Below the pieces are notes generated by a model. It ran no database searches, had not been told where the DNA came from, and worked only from the letters and a program-made list of their open reading frames with translations. Source: Heliocybe sulcata (Eukaryota; Basidiomycota; Agaricomycetes; Gloeophyllales; Gloeophyllaceae). From it: a DNA stretch of 64,000 nucleotides. This document shows, piece after piece, positions 1-11,295 of this stretch. The stretch covers positions 1,150,004-1,214,003 of the forward strand of contig ML213510.1 of NCBI GenBank assembly GCA_004369045.1. Reading direction: 5' to 3'. Both the position numbers and the translations under genes were made by a program. Each line of letters starts with the position of its first letter. Position 1 is the stretch's first letter.

Positions 1-788
1 GTGGGCGTGTCTGGATGGGGAGACGATTCTCGAGGGCGGGCAGGGGCCTTCCCCTTGCCCGTGTTCGCAGCTTTCGGTTTGGGACGCACAGCTTTGCTTT
101 TGGCTGGCGGGGCTGCTTCGACCACGCCGTCCTCCGACTCCGAAGTGTCAGACTCTTGGGCATTGTCCGAGTGATTTCGAAGAACGGTGGCCTTCTTGAC
201 GTTCTTGGGTCGAGTCATTCCAAGCGCAACAAGTCCAGCAGGTTTCTTCGCCCCGGTGCCCTTGGTGACATTCTCGTTCGGAGAACTTTTCTTTGAAGCA
301 GAGGTGCTCGAGCGAGCCCGATCTTGCGAGGCCTTGGAGCTCCCGGCCTGAGCGGACTCTTGCGAGGGTTTGGAAGAGCGGGTAGCCTTAGGCGTGGCGT
401 CCGGATCCTGCGGCTTGTTCTTCTTGAAATTTAGATTCTTAGGAAGTTGAGAGCTCCTCATATACTCTGGCACCTCCTTCTCCTTCCGAGTCGCAGACTT
501 AGCCTTCACCTTATTATCGGGACTCCGGTATGGCGACGACAACATATCTAATTCGTCCCGTCCATCCTCGTCATCCGTCCATGTAGCCTTCCCAGTTGAT
601 GCTTGCTTTTTCTTCGGACTCCTGCTCGACGTGGACTTCTGGCTGTTTAAAGGTCCGAACGACGTGCCAAAGTCCTCGTAGGCGCGCCCTTTAACAGGGG
701 AGGCCGAGGGCCGCTGCGATAGACGAGTAAAGGGTGCAGAGTCGAACGAGTGGCCGGAGTGCTTCAGCTTTGCCTGGAAATTCTCCAT
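1..788 (-). CDS. Unknown Ser/Lys-rich nuclear-type protein, N-terminal part
   Basis: An open frame runs without a stop from an ATG at 786-788 down to the window edge, so the 3' end is missing. The protein starts MENFQAKLKHSGHSFDSAPF and then becomes low-complexity: Ser, Lys, Pro and acidic stretches with basic clusters such as SPKKKQ and KKNKPQ, which fit a nuclear, largely disordered protein. An acidic tryptophan motif (TWTDDEDGRDELDML) near residues 68-82 and the stretch VPEYMRSSQLPKNLNFKK near 110 are the only parts that look conserved. No intron is needed in the visible part. I do not recognise the family; any folded domain would lie beyond the window. It is divergent from TPT1, sharing about 290 nt. 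Confidence 0.6.
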   Translation of the reverse strand, partial: MENFQAKLKHSGHSFDSAPFTRLSQRPSASPVKGRAYEDFGTSFGPLNSQKSTSSRSPKKKQASTGKATWTDDEDGRDELDMLSSPYRSPDNKVKAKSATRKEKEVPEYMRSSQLPKNLNFKKNKPQDPDATPKATRSSKPSQESAQAGSSKASQDRARSSTSASKKSSPNENVTKGTGAKKPAGLVALGMTRPKNVKKATVLRNHSDNAQESDTSESEDGVVEAAPPAKSKAVRPKPKAANTGKGKAPARPRESSPHPDTP

Positions 789-1078
789 GGCAATGACATG
801 CACTATAAGAGGAACAAGATCTGTGTGGCGAGTGATATGCGCAAGGAACGCGCCTGTGGCCGCGCCGGACGTGACTCTGAGCGCGACGCGGCGTGACTGT
901 CACCACGTGCACCTCACAGCCAGTCCGGCATTTCCCGCAGTGCATTGACATCCACAATGATCACGCTTGTATGCATCGTACCCTGACTCTACTCCGCCAG
1001 TTTCACGAATCTTCTCTGTGGGGAGCAAAACAGAAGTCTGTCCATAGTCACACCAGGAGGCTTTCACACTATCGTATC
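789..1078. promoter_or_regulatory. Shared divergent promoter region
   Basis: This 290 nt gap separates the start codons of the minus-strand unknown gene and TPT1. A GTG-led frame crosses it but carries no conserved residues, so I read it as 5' flanking sequence. I see no clear TATA box or operator. Confidence 0.4.
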
Positions 1079-2205
1079 ATGGGAGAGCCGACTACTAGCA
1101 GTAAGGCGAGCAAGAAGGGCAGCAGGATGAATGGCCATCCCAAGGACTCTCCTGAAGTCCGCCTTGGGAAGACTCTGTCCTGGCTGCTCAGACACGGCGC
1201 GCAGTCCGAAAAGATTGAGATGCGGCCAGATGGGTATGTCAGAGTCTCAGATATCGTGAGTAGTCACATCCGTCTCGTGCGACGCTTAAAGGTGATAGAT
1301 ACCAGTGTGCTAGCTAGCTTCACGAAAGTTCCAAGGAGTGGATTTTGCTGCAATTGAGCAGGTTGTGAAGAATAACAACAAGCAGCGGTATAAGATGGTC
1401 AAGGAGCTTGACCCCAAGGCACCGACTAACGAGGAGGTGTGGTGGATCCGCGCCAATCAAGGCCACTCTATCAAGGTCTGTCGCATCCTAAGCCACTGGA
1501 CCAGTGAAGGAGACGGCTGACTCCACAACTCTACTAGGCACTGAATGTTGACATGCAGAAGATCATGTCGGCATCCGACATACCAACTGGTATTGCCGTC
1601 CATGGAACGAGCCGCCAAGCGTGGAATACAATTGGTACATTTCTTCAGCCTTTCTGCTACATCCTGACTCACATAGGCTCATATCAGCCAAAAAGGGCCT
1701 CTCCAAAATGAGCCGCAACCACATCCACCTCGCTCAAGGCGTTCCGGGCTCCGGCGTCATCAGCGGTACGTCTGTCCTCTCCCCATCTCTCTCCCTTCAC
1801 CGCATTCTCATTCTTTCCACAGGCATGCGCGCCCTCTCCCAAGTCCTCATCTACATCGACATCCAAAAAGCCCTCGACGCAGGCATCCCTTTCTTTCTCT
1901 CCGACAACGGCGTCGTCCTCACCCCAGGCAACGCCAAAGGCCTCCTCGAACCCCAGTTCTTCAGGAGGGTCGAGCGCGTAGAAGGGGTCCGTCGAGTTGC
2001 TTTACCAGAATGGGGCGATAATCCAGACCCTGAATTCGAAGGGCTGGAGCGGAAGGCTGAACAGATCGTCGAGAGCATGGCAGCAGGGAATACCGATGCT
2101 CCAGCGTTAGAACCGATACAGTCAGAATCAACACCTTCCAAAAGTTCGATCGTTGGTGCAGAGGAACCCGAACTAGTGAACAAAACGGAGAAGCTATCTG
2201 TCTAA
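1079..2205 (+). CDS. TPT1: tRNA 2'-phosphotransferase (KptA/Tpt1 family)
   Basis: Tpt1 removes the 2'-phosphate left at the tRNA splice junction, using NAD+ and releasing ADP-ribose cyclic phosphate; this is the last step of tRNA splicing. Proposed exons: 1079-1255, 1314-1475, 1538-1634, 1688-1765, 1823-2205 (298 aa). All phases agree and each intron is 53-62 nt. Visible family motifs in order are LGKTLSWLLRHGA, PDGYVRVSDI, VVKNNNKQR, IRANQGHS, VHGT and RNHIHLAQG, carrying the conserved Arg-His-Arg-Arg set. Exon 2 must begin at 1314 to give LASRKFQGVDFAAIEQ, and exon 4 at 1688 to give WNTIAKKGLSKM. The last ~50 residues are a Ser/Glu-rich tail beyond the fold. A GTG-led in-frame extension upstream has no conserved sequence, so the ATG at 1079 is preferred. 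Confidence 0.93.
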
Positions 2206-2398
2206 CTATGCATCATACCCTGCTTAGCACGATGAATGCATTCGCATGCTCGTGAGTTCGATGGCCCACTAGCAAGCAATAATGTCTATACAGGACTCGA
2301 CGTTAAGAGTCCATTAGTTGCCATAGATAGTAAATGTCCAGTGCTACAACGATAGAATGCGTGGATTGTATACATATGCACGTGTGGTACGTGTGAGA

Positions 2399-5300
2399 TC
2401 ATCTTCCAGGTCCCTCAAGGGGCGTCTCCAGCCCATCCGACGGCGTCGAGCGCATAGGCGACTCCGACTCCATATTTTGCAACCGCATCTCAACCAAGAA
2501 CTCCTTATCCCGCACAGTCTGCGACCACAGAGCCAGCACGCCCCATCCCTTCTCCGCAGCCCTGTATACCATGATGGCGGTGAAAATACCGGGATAGACG
2601 TGCATGACTGAGAGGGCCGTCAGTTTCACAAATAGAAGAGCATGACGGGTTGAAGAACTCACAGAGAAAGCGATTATCCACTGGAAGGGCCAGGAGTCGC
2701 CTGCACAGCCAATCGATCCCGATAGGAGACAGCAGTGCAGCCAATAATGCGCCTGTCAAAGGAGCGATAACTTCCCTGGTCGCCTTCGTAGGATCAGGAT
2801 GGGTCCATCCATTGCGAGTTATCTAGTATCGTTGGCGTCAACATTTCCTATCATGTCACCGAAGCTGAATACTTACATTCGCAAACCCAGCCAAGAAATT
2901 ATTGTCCGGAGGCTGCACCCTGTTAGCTCGTATGACAATCTTCGCATACACGAGCCCAAGGGCCCACATATCCACAAGCCGAATCCGAGGGACGAAAGAA
3001 GCGTCCAGGGCGAATCGGAACGGCAAGATGAGATAGAACTCAACTACCAGGGCAATCAACACCGGTATGAGCACGCCCAGGGTCGCTATCATATAGGTGA
3101 TCTTTGAAAGCCACAGCAAGCCTCGTTTGACCAGATACAACGACCACTCCGCACGCGGCTCCTCTCCTCCTCTCCTCTGTCTGCGCTTGTCCAGTCGATC
3201 CGCGGCGTAGCCAGTCAGATAACATGCCCACAAGATGTAGAAACCAGCCAAGAAGCTGTAGCCGTCGTGAACTTCCCTCGAGACGAAGACGCCGAAGAAC
3301 AGCCGTCCCAGTTGAATCGGCACCACGAGCACGCCGGCTACCGCTGCGCATATTGCCAACCATGCCAACAGAATGAAACTGAGTATCCGTGCTCTGAAGT
3401 TGGGTGGTAAGTAGACGACGGTGTAATCCGTGCTCGCATTTCTCTTGGCCTTCTCCGCCTCTGCATTTTGGATTTGGATCAGACGTGCGGCCTCGTCGTT
3501 GACCGGTACACCGGATTCGTCGACCTCAGCAGTGGCCCTCAATTCGCGAGGAAGTGCAATGTTGTCGTCGGCGGGCACACGTCTGAAATGACCATCGCGC
3601 ACGCCCTCGTCGACTACTTCCATCTTCGTCATACCCTGCAGCCCGAGTCGACGCGAGGGCGTGTATTCCTCGCTGGCTACTCGTTCACCGAACATATACG
3701 AGGTAAGCCGCAGTTTGCTCGCAGCATATCTCCATGCAGATGTAGCAGTTTTACCGAGAGCTTTGTTAGGTCGGAAGTAATCCATCGTATACGGGAGCCA
3801 GACATGCAGGAATAGGAGATCAATTGGGACATTCGAGAGCGGTTCCCTAGTTGACAATCACGTTAGTAATTTTACTACACAAGAACTTCTGGCAACTTGC
3901 CGTGTCCTCCATCTTAAGGGAAAGTTGGATTTGCACAGGGATAAGATCAAGGCGGACATGGTTGCAACGCCGAAGGCGATGACGATCGCATACATGACCG
4001 CGCTGACAAAGAGCTTTCTTAGCTGGGTAAAAGATGGTCTTTCCAAGATGTCGCGAATGGGATGGTAATTCTGATCTTGCGGGTCCTTGATGAACCACAT
4101 TGCACCTGGACGCATGATGCTCCGACAACCGGCCAGCAAGACCGCAAATTGATACCTAGGGCATCGTGAGACACAGCGGAGAAGATGCTTGAGAGAGTGA
4201 ACGTACATGAACATGGTGCCGACGACCCAATGATAGAACACGGCCGTTATGGGAGCAGTACGGAAGAACAGAGCCCGAGTCTGAAGGGTCGACTCTGGGA
4301 ACAGCCATATCGTGCACAAATCCAAGACCAAGCCACATCCCAGAGGGAAGATAGCAAGCTCGATCGTAATGAAGCTGGCCATCTGATTGGAGATGTCAGG
4401 GCTTGCGACAACGGGAGTTCCCAAGCTATACCGTAGACGTACCTTGACCACCAGTAGTTGTTGCCGAACAATACCCCGGATGGCTCTTCCAGCGCTCTGT
4501 GCACTACCGGAGCTGAGAACGTTGAGATATAGCGTATAATAGATGCCAATGACCACATAGCCCAGAGCGACAGCGAAGATTCTTTCGGATATGCCGTCAC
4601 CCATCGCTAGACGAATCCATGCTCCTTGCGATTTCGCAGCAGTCCCGCGAACCCATTCGCCGAGGGCAGCGAAATATGGTTCGGCGGCATGGACAATTGG
4701 AGAATCGGACTCTAATACTTGGTTAATGGCGCCGTACACAGCATCAAGAGCGGTGGAGTTTGACACTGTGGCGGTGGACATGTTAGCCGCCATTGGCACT
4801 TTCGACTGAATGAATACATCAGGATCACGAGCCATAAGCTCTAGGAACCTTGTACCCACCGTCGAGGAGCCGTAATTCAGGATATGGTTTCCTGTCACCT
4901 GTCAAGGCAGATTAGCGACGAAGGAACACACCTTTGATCAACTTACAATGCTGAGAATGGGAGACACGATCCATCTGGAAAGGAGGTACAATGTGAGGTC
5001 GACAATTGGGTCGGTAACGAGACGCATTGCGCGGATGGGCGAGTGGATGATATGCAACAATCGGCGCGGATCCATCTGACAACCGCATGTCAATTTGGAT
5101 GGACCCTATAACGCGTAAGAGCACTTACACAAAGTAGAGCAGTAGATTTCCCAATTGTGAAGGGTATCCAGATTCCGAGGCCGATGGTCGTGTCAAGAAT
5201 GAATATCATGAGCGCAGCCTAGAAGGAGTCACTACACCAGTCCGTGACCAATGGAGCCTGTTCGCTCACATTCTGTAGTACACCGTATATGGGACCACGC

Positions 5301-7571
5301 ATCCCAATAGCTGATGAACGTCAGACTACCATCGAAAGCTGAGCCGGCTTGCTTCATACCTTCCATGGCGCCATCCATATCATCTTGAACATCGCCATCC
5401 GGTATGTCATTCGGGTCAAGTCCAAGACCGACAGCAGGCAGAGGTTGCGGCGGAACCTCCTCCTGCCTTGCAGGTTCTCGTCCCTCTTGCATTGGCTCGT
5501 CCCTGTCATTTACTTCCATCATATCGACCCGTACCAAAACGCCATCCACTTCTTCATCATCCGATCCAACGTTCGAAGGAGGCGGCGTCACCTCCAGTTC
5601 ATGCTCCTCCTTCTCCCGGTCTCTTCTGGCAGCGTCTTCCTGGAGAGGGAAGTAGAGATCACGATCTTCCTCGAACTTGGCACGCTCCTCTTCTAGCTTG
5701 AGCTGCATCTCCTCCGTATTGATCCGCTCCTCCTCCCTCTTGCTCTGCTCCTCATCGCTCAACGTCTTCGCATCAAAATACCCGGAGGCCAGAGGAGAGG
5801 GACCTTGGCCAAACTCTTCTGGAGCCCCGTATGTGGCCAGGCTGGGAGACGACAGCGGGGTTCCTCTCTGGCTTTGAGGCAGCAGAAGAGACGACGAACT
5901 GCCAGCCCCAGCAGGTGAGAGAGTGACACTCGGGAGCGGCGGCCTTCGTGGGGTACTAGGTCCGGCGCCAGGACTAGATGTCAGGGGGTAAGGTAGAGGA
6001 GTCGGGGAATAGGGCTTGAATGCCAGCTCTGTGCCGGGTGAAAAGGAAGGTTTGAGTGTGGGATAGTCTGATGCTGGCCCTGTGTCTGGTACATCAATCC
6101 AAGAGCCGGACGAGGCTGCTGAGATGCTCTCAGGTTGGCCGGCATCCGCATGGTCGTCTCCCGCAAACGGCTCTAGTCTTGCCATGAAGTCCGGAGGGGC
6201 ATCATGAGCGAGCATGAAAGACGGTACCCTCTCCGTAGCACCTTGGCTGTCTTCGGACTGCGCACGCAGCGAATAGTCGACATTCCTGTAACCCGTCCAG
6301 TTGAGATTTGTGCGCCACAGAGGGTCGTTGGGTTCCGGTGGAACGTAAGGCAAATGGAGATCCGCAGTAGTCCGAAAAGGTTCGACCTGACGGGCGAAGT
6401 CTGGAGAACGACCGTTGCGATGGCGCACGAAGCGCCTCGTCCCGGCTTTCTCGAGGGATGGCTCAGATGTGCTCCGAGGCCTGGTCGCTGTGTCGAGTGG
6501 CATGGTAAATGTGAAAGGCCCATCGGGCACTCTGCCCGAGTGAGACGGTTCCGCAGCAGATGCCTTGTTGCGCAACCCTGACGCGTACAACCGTTCTGGG
6601 TGGGGATGTCGGAAAGGACGATCGGGTCGTGCACGCACATCATCGTCTGAGCCATCGTCAATCGTATTCCGAGCTACAGGTCTGCGTCGACGACGAACCC
6701 TTACCCGCCTGTTCTCGACGGCGCTAGTCTGCCCTCGATGCAACCGCTTCCCGGCGTCTGGCCTGTCGTCCAGAAAATCGTCATCCTTGTCAGAATCAGT
6801 ATCCCCAGTAATGGCATTGTCCTCCCGCAGAGGACGTCGCGGTTGGTCGCGCGGCTCTGGAGCAGGCATGGGCTCCAGCGCAGGCATGGGTGGCCCCGCG
6901 GCCTGAACAGGCTGCTCCGGCGGTTGTGCTGGAACCTCCTCCTCTTCTAGCACTCCTGGTCGTGCATTTTGCACGATCCACTCCCGAAGCAGGAACACAG
7001 CTACGAATACAAGCACTATCAGGCAGGCGATGATTTGACCGGTGAAGATGTCCGCAGACACATTGCGCCAGGTCGGACGAGACCAGAAGTCGGTGCCATT
7101 GACGACCTGTGTCTCATTCCGAGATGCAGAAACGATTCTGTCAATCATGGTACTGGAGTAACTCGAGGGCGGTCTCGGGCGGTCACTGATCCACCAAGCA
7201 GTTGAGTCTCCCATGGCAAAGTACATCCGCCACGTCCAGAGCGTGACCCACGGCAGGACTGCGAGCCACACAATGCCCACGAGCACAGCACGCACGCAGA
7301 ACAAGACTCCCCAGAAACACTGCTGCGCCAGACGCCGGAGCAGGAGAAAGGGTGGCAGTCTGTCCGGCATGTCCGGGGCGTAGACCTTCTCGAACGAGTA
7401 GGGATACTTGCACACATCGCAGGTCTTCTTCTTGCTATGAGTTAGCCATGTTGTAAGGCAATCTTGGTGTATGTATCGAATCGTTCCAGAGCATTTGCAA
7501 GGATGGAATAGAGGTTGATCAGGTTCGGCTGGCGCGCTGCATATTCGACAAGTATCTTGCTCTTCTTGCAT
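2399..7571 (-). CDS. SSM4: Doa10/MARCH6-type ERAD RING-CH E3 ubiquitin ligase
   Basis: A polytopic ER and inner-nuclear-membrane ubiquitin ligase that degrades misfolded and short-lived membrane and cytosolic proteins. The N-terminus (residues 8-60) is a RING-CH finger: CRIC, HPCKCSGTIRYIHQDCL, then CDVCKYPY. Two membrane segments follow, then a ~450 aa charged, Pro/Ser-rich loop with a Glu-rich coiled stretch. The C-terminal half has many hydrophobic helices and ends at VRDKEFLVEMRLQNME, the conserved Doa10 tail. Exons in plus-strand numbers, 3' to 5': 2399-2607, 2663-2822, 2877-3846, 3901-4155, 4207-4382, 4443-4898, 4947-5075, 5129-5218, 5270-5310, 5360-7571; 1565 aa in total, longer than the yeast protein (1319 aa). 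The intron at 3847-3900 is GC-AG; only that junction restores PLRWRTREPLSNVP. The family assignment is secure; the length of the disordered loop is seen directly. Confidence 0.95.
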
Positions 7572-7934
7572 TTACCAAGTCAGCAAGCCCGTCGCAGTCG
7601 TATAGCCCAAGTCAAGACACCTGGAGTGAAGAGCCCTATCCGTTAGGAAACAGGAAACAGGTGTATGCTCGCAGCTCGCGCTACGGAACCCACCGTCGAG
7701 TACTGGGACATTTGTCTCAATTACTAGGCTCCTGTCCAGCTGCTATTGCAATTTGGACTCCGCTTGCGGAACTCGCATGATTGCGAAGCAAGACTTAAAA
7801 GAGAAAGCACGTGCATTGCGTGCGAAGACTGGCTGCGAGTCTAAGTCTCGTCCAATGTTCAGTGATCACCTCGTTCTTTCGAAGAATCACAACAGGACGG
7901 ACTATCCTCATCAGTAAGCCATAGGCTGTTATTG
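7572..7934. promoter_or_regulatory. Divergent promoter between DOA10 and the alpha/beta hydrolase
   Basis: This 363 nt region lies between two divergent start codons. A pyrimidine-rich run appears near the DOA10 side. No confident core element or conserved operator is visible. Confidence 0.35.
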
Positions 7935-8983
7935 ATGGAGGACAATAATAACGAACGTATACGTAATAATGTGCGCAATGAGCGTAGGTGTTTAAACAAT
8001 TTCTCGCTACTTGTGCTGATTGTATATATTGACCATAGAATATGCCAACTTGGAACAGCATCGAGCCACCATAGAGTCCATAAAACAAGTCACATATGAC
8101 TATGGTACTACTGATGCTCACAAGGCATGGTCTTCCACCGAGCCAGAGTGTTACTGCAGTGCTCATCTATACTGACTTGCCTCAATTATAGCTGGATGTT
8201 TATATGCCCCCGCTCGTGCCCACTTCAAGTTCCATATCACCTGTGTCGTCAAAGCCGCCTATCCTTCTGTTCTTCTATGGTGGTGGATTCACCCATGGCG
8301 CACGCATCTGGCATCCAAATCGAGACCTCATCCACGCCAATCTCGGAGCCTTCTTCGCTCTAAAGGGCATCCTCACTATCATTGTTGACTACCGGCTCGT
8401 CCCTTATGTGACATTTCCTGGAGGTTCTGAAGACGTCCTCTGCGCCTTGACCTGGGTGTCTCAGAATCTAAACGACGTCCGTGATGTCAACCGCATATTT
8501 ATCTTGGGGCACTCCGCAGGCGGTGTGCATGTCGCAGGGTATTTGCTCAACCCCTCCCTCTACGTTAAATCCATCCCCATCATGGGGGTCATTCTCCTCG
8601 GCGTTCCTTACGAAATACCCGCGGCTAACAAAACAGCTGCCGAATTTCGGAAGGCAGCAGAAGCCTATTACGGAGATGGGAAGAAGATTGCATCTAACCA
8701 ACCATTAGGGATGCTAAGACGTGCTGGAAAGGACTGGGTTGCATCCCTGCCTGTCTTGCGCAACATGATGGCTGCGAGAGAGCCACGTTATGTCTCGAGT
8801 GCTGTCCGGACATTCGGGGAGCTGTACTTAGGTAAGGGCGGTAAAGTCAACACCATTGTATTGGAAGGGCACGATCATCTTAGTCCAATAATCTCTTTAT
8901 GCTCTGGCCGAGGGGAAGAGTGGGGTGCAGATATTGCTGAGTGGATTTGGGATATGATACTGGAAAATACGAGTTGTATATAG
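7935..8983 (+). CDS. Alpha/beta-hydrolase fold esterase-like protein
   Basis: Probably a small cytosolic carboxylesterase or acyl hydrolase; the substrate is unknown. Exons 7935-7983, 8039-8124 and 8192-8983 give 308 aa. The frame shows ILLFFYGGGFTHG (the HGGG-like oxyanion loop, with Tyr in the His place), VDYRLVPYVTFPGGSEDV, the nucleophile elbow GHSAGG, and GHDHLSPI near the C-terminus with the likely catalytic His. These resemble the 'alpha/beta hydrolase fold-3' (hormone-sensitive-lipase-like) group. Exon 1 starts MEDNNNERIRNNV and joins QYANLEQH by a good GTAGGT intron. The second intron begins GCATGG rather than GT; it is needed to give YGTTDAHKLDVYMPPL. That weak donor may mean low expression or a recent donor mutation. 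Exact substrate cannot be inferred. Confidence 0.82.
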
Positions 8984-9258
8984 CCACCTTAAATTCTCAT
9001 GCATCATGTTTGGCACCATATTCTTACTCCATCCATAAAACTATGGATGAATAGCCCTCAGTTTTCGGGTTGAGACGAAGGTGTGGCTGTGAACGCACCT
9101 AAATTTGGTTTATAATCTCCCACGCCACGAAAAGGGAGTTTGGGTAAGAGTCTAGCCCTTGCCACACTGACACCGCACGGCTCTACCTAAGCCACCGTCT
9201 CAATCCTCTATATCGACGAGCACGTCCTTAGAGCTGCATCCTGCGACGATAGACAACA

Positions 9259-11036
9259 ATGAGTGCATCACAGAACCATATCCGACGCCCCGCGGCGAAT
9301 AACCGGCAGCGAAACCCGGTCGCAGGACTCGCGGCGTCTGCTGGTATATCTCGCAGACGCAAGTCTCGCTCTCCTGATTCGAGACCCACTTCTGCAGGTA
9401 ATTCAGGCCCTTCAACAGAGCATTCGAAGAAGAAGAAGAATATGGTTTTTACGCTTTGGCCACACTCAAGTCCTCAAGTGGGTACAGGAGACGAAATGGT
9501 GGTAGATCGTGGCAGGAAGGGGAAGCCCAAGCATAGCAAGCATCACTCTCGCCCGGAGAATTCAGGCACCAGTAATGGACAACGACAGGCCACTGGCCAG
9601 ACGAAATCCACGAAAAGACATAGATCCGCCTCGAGGGACTCCCATTCCAAGACAGTCTCGCCGGCGCGCTCTGCTTCGGCCACTGGCACGGAGGACGAAG
9701 GATCTGGACAGCCTGCCTACACTGGTCCACTCGCTGCAGCAGAGTTTGCGCGGTTGAAAGCGGAGAATGAAGCATTGAAGAAAGTGAGTAGCCCGCTGGC
9801 TTCGGCGACCCGGAGACTCGTACTAACAGGGTCCATGCAGCAATTGCATGCCATGAAGAAGGCAGAGAAGAAGCAGAACAAGGCTCTCGAGGAAGGCAAG
9901 CAAGAGTTGACCGCTGCGCATAAGTCTAAGAAGGAACTGGGGCAGCAGATGGACAAGCTCAAGACGAAGTCCAGGAAGTCCGAAGAGGTGAGTCATGCAA
10001 TCCATCTATGGGTTAGAGTGCCCCTTTAATCTTGGGTAGCTTCTGTCTTCTATCGAGGCGAATGTTCAGTGTCAGATTTGCCTCGAATATCTCCTCAAGC
10101 CGTTCGTGTACGTCCATCTATCTTTCCTCGCGCTCAATCACTTATCTTCCGTCTAGATTATCTCCGTGTGGGCACGTCTACTGTCAGGGATGCCTGCAGA
10201 ACTGGTTCAAGTCCGCGCCACCCAGCGAGGACGACATGTACGACGACGACTACCCCGACTACCTGTTATACCGGTCTAAGTCCTGCCCATCATGCCGCAC
10301 CTCCGTCCGCGCTAGGCCAATCCCTCTGTTCGTAGTGAAAGCCATCTCCTCCGCCGTAGCCAAATCCAAGCTGCCGCCTTCACAAGCCAACAGAGCGAGT
10401 CCTCCACCGGACGCAGACCCATGGGCTGGCATATTCCCCACGAACGAAGAATTGGATGGCGACTTCGATGATGACATGGAAGACGACGAAGACGATGAGG
10501 ACGAGGAAGATTACGATGAAGACAGCGACGACGGCTTTGGCGCGTTCGGTGGGTTCGGCGCGGGCGATATGTGGGATGCGCTGCCCGGCTACGGCACGGA
10601 TAGCGATGACGAGCCGTACGAGGGCGCCTACGTCGAGCCTGGCTGGGCTCCGCCCACTGTCTCGATAGATCCTGAGGATTTTGAGGACGGCTTGGACGAG
10701 GATGCCTTGAGTCTTCTCCGCCGCGGTGCAACCTTCGACATGATCCACGCGTACGGAATGCAGTACTCCCACGAGCATGGGATCAGGGCGGTCGTCGGCA
10801 ACGGCAATACGGTGTACCTGGGGTGGAATATCCTATTGCACGAGGATGACCAGCTGGGAGAGGTATATATGACCTGGGTCGAAGCCGACATTCTCGAGAG
10901 GCCGGAGAGGTGGAGAGTGAGCAATAATCGCAGATCAGGGACGTGGACCGCCTACCGCCTGGTTCCTGAGGAAGAGGTGGAGGAGTATGACGATACCGAC
11001 AGTGAGGCTTGGATCGGCAGCGAGGATGAAGATTAG
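9259..11036 (+). CDS. RING-finger (C3HC4) protein with coiled coil and acidic C-terminus
   Basis: A likely E3 ubiquitin ligase of unknown target. Exons 9259-9783, 9841-9987, 10040-10107 and 10157-11036 give 539 aa. Residues 1-160 are basic, Ser-rich and disordered. A Lys/Glu/Gln coiled coil (about 165-223) follows. The RING then reads CQICLEYLLKPFVLSPCGHVYC, with the second half spaced by a long Asp/Tyr loop before CPSCRTSV. The intron at 9784-9840 has a perfect CTAAC branch site; the frame stays open through it, so a retained-intron isoform would add 19 residues. After the RING comes a long Asp/Glu tract (about 310-345) and a conserved-looking tail with WGNTVYLGW-like and YMTWVEADI segments. 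Family members are common in Agaricomycetes, but I know of no named function. Confidence 0.85.
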
Positions 11037-11295
11037 ATCAAGTAATGAAATCAGAAGTGTAATGCATGTGTAAATTATGTTTTCGACAGCTGTGTTGTCT
11101 CATTTGGTCGTGTACGCAACCCAGATGGATTATGGTTATTCTATGTCTTTGTACTTCTACCCGAACAATGCATCGCACCTGGATGTACTTCCAGCAATTG
11201 TCTGTAAGGATTGAGTCACGCACTCCATATTCGGTGGAGGCAAGAAGAAATACACATTGCCGATCTAGAAATACACACTGGGTATATAAGACATT
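11037..11295. other. Convergent intergenic gap
   Basis: The 259 nt between the 3' ends of the RING gene and TUL1 would hold both 3' UTRs and terminators. No coding signal is seen; AT content is raised. Confidence 0.5.

Noticed and set aside
893-1078. GTG-led in-frame extension of TPT1
   Set aside because: No conserved residues, overlaps the divergent promoter, and the ATG at 1079 gives the normal family start.
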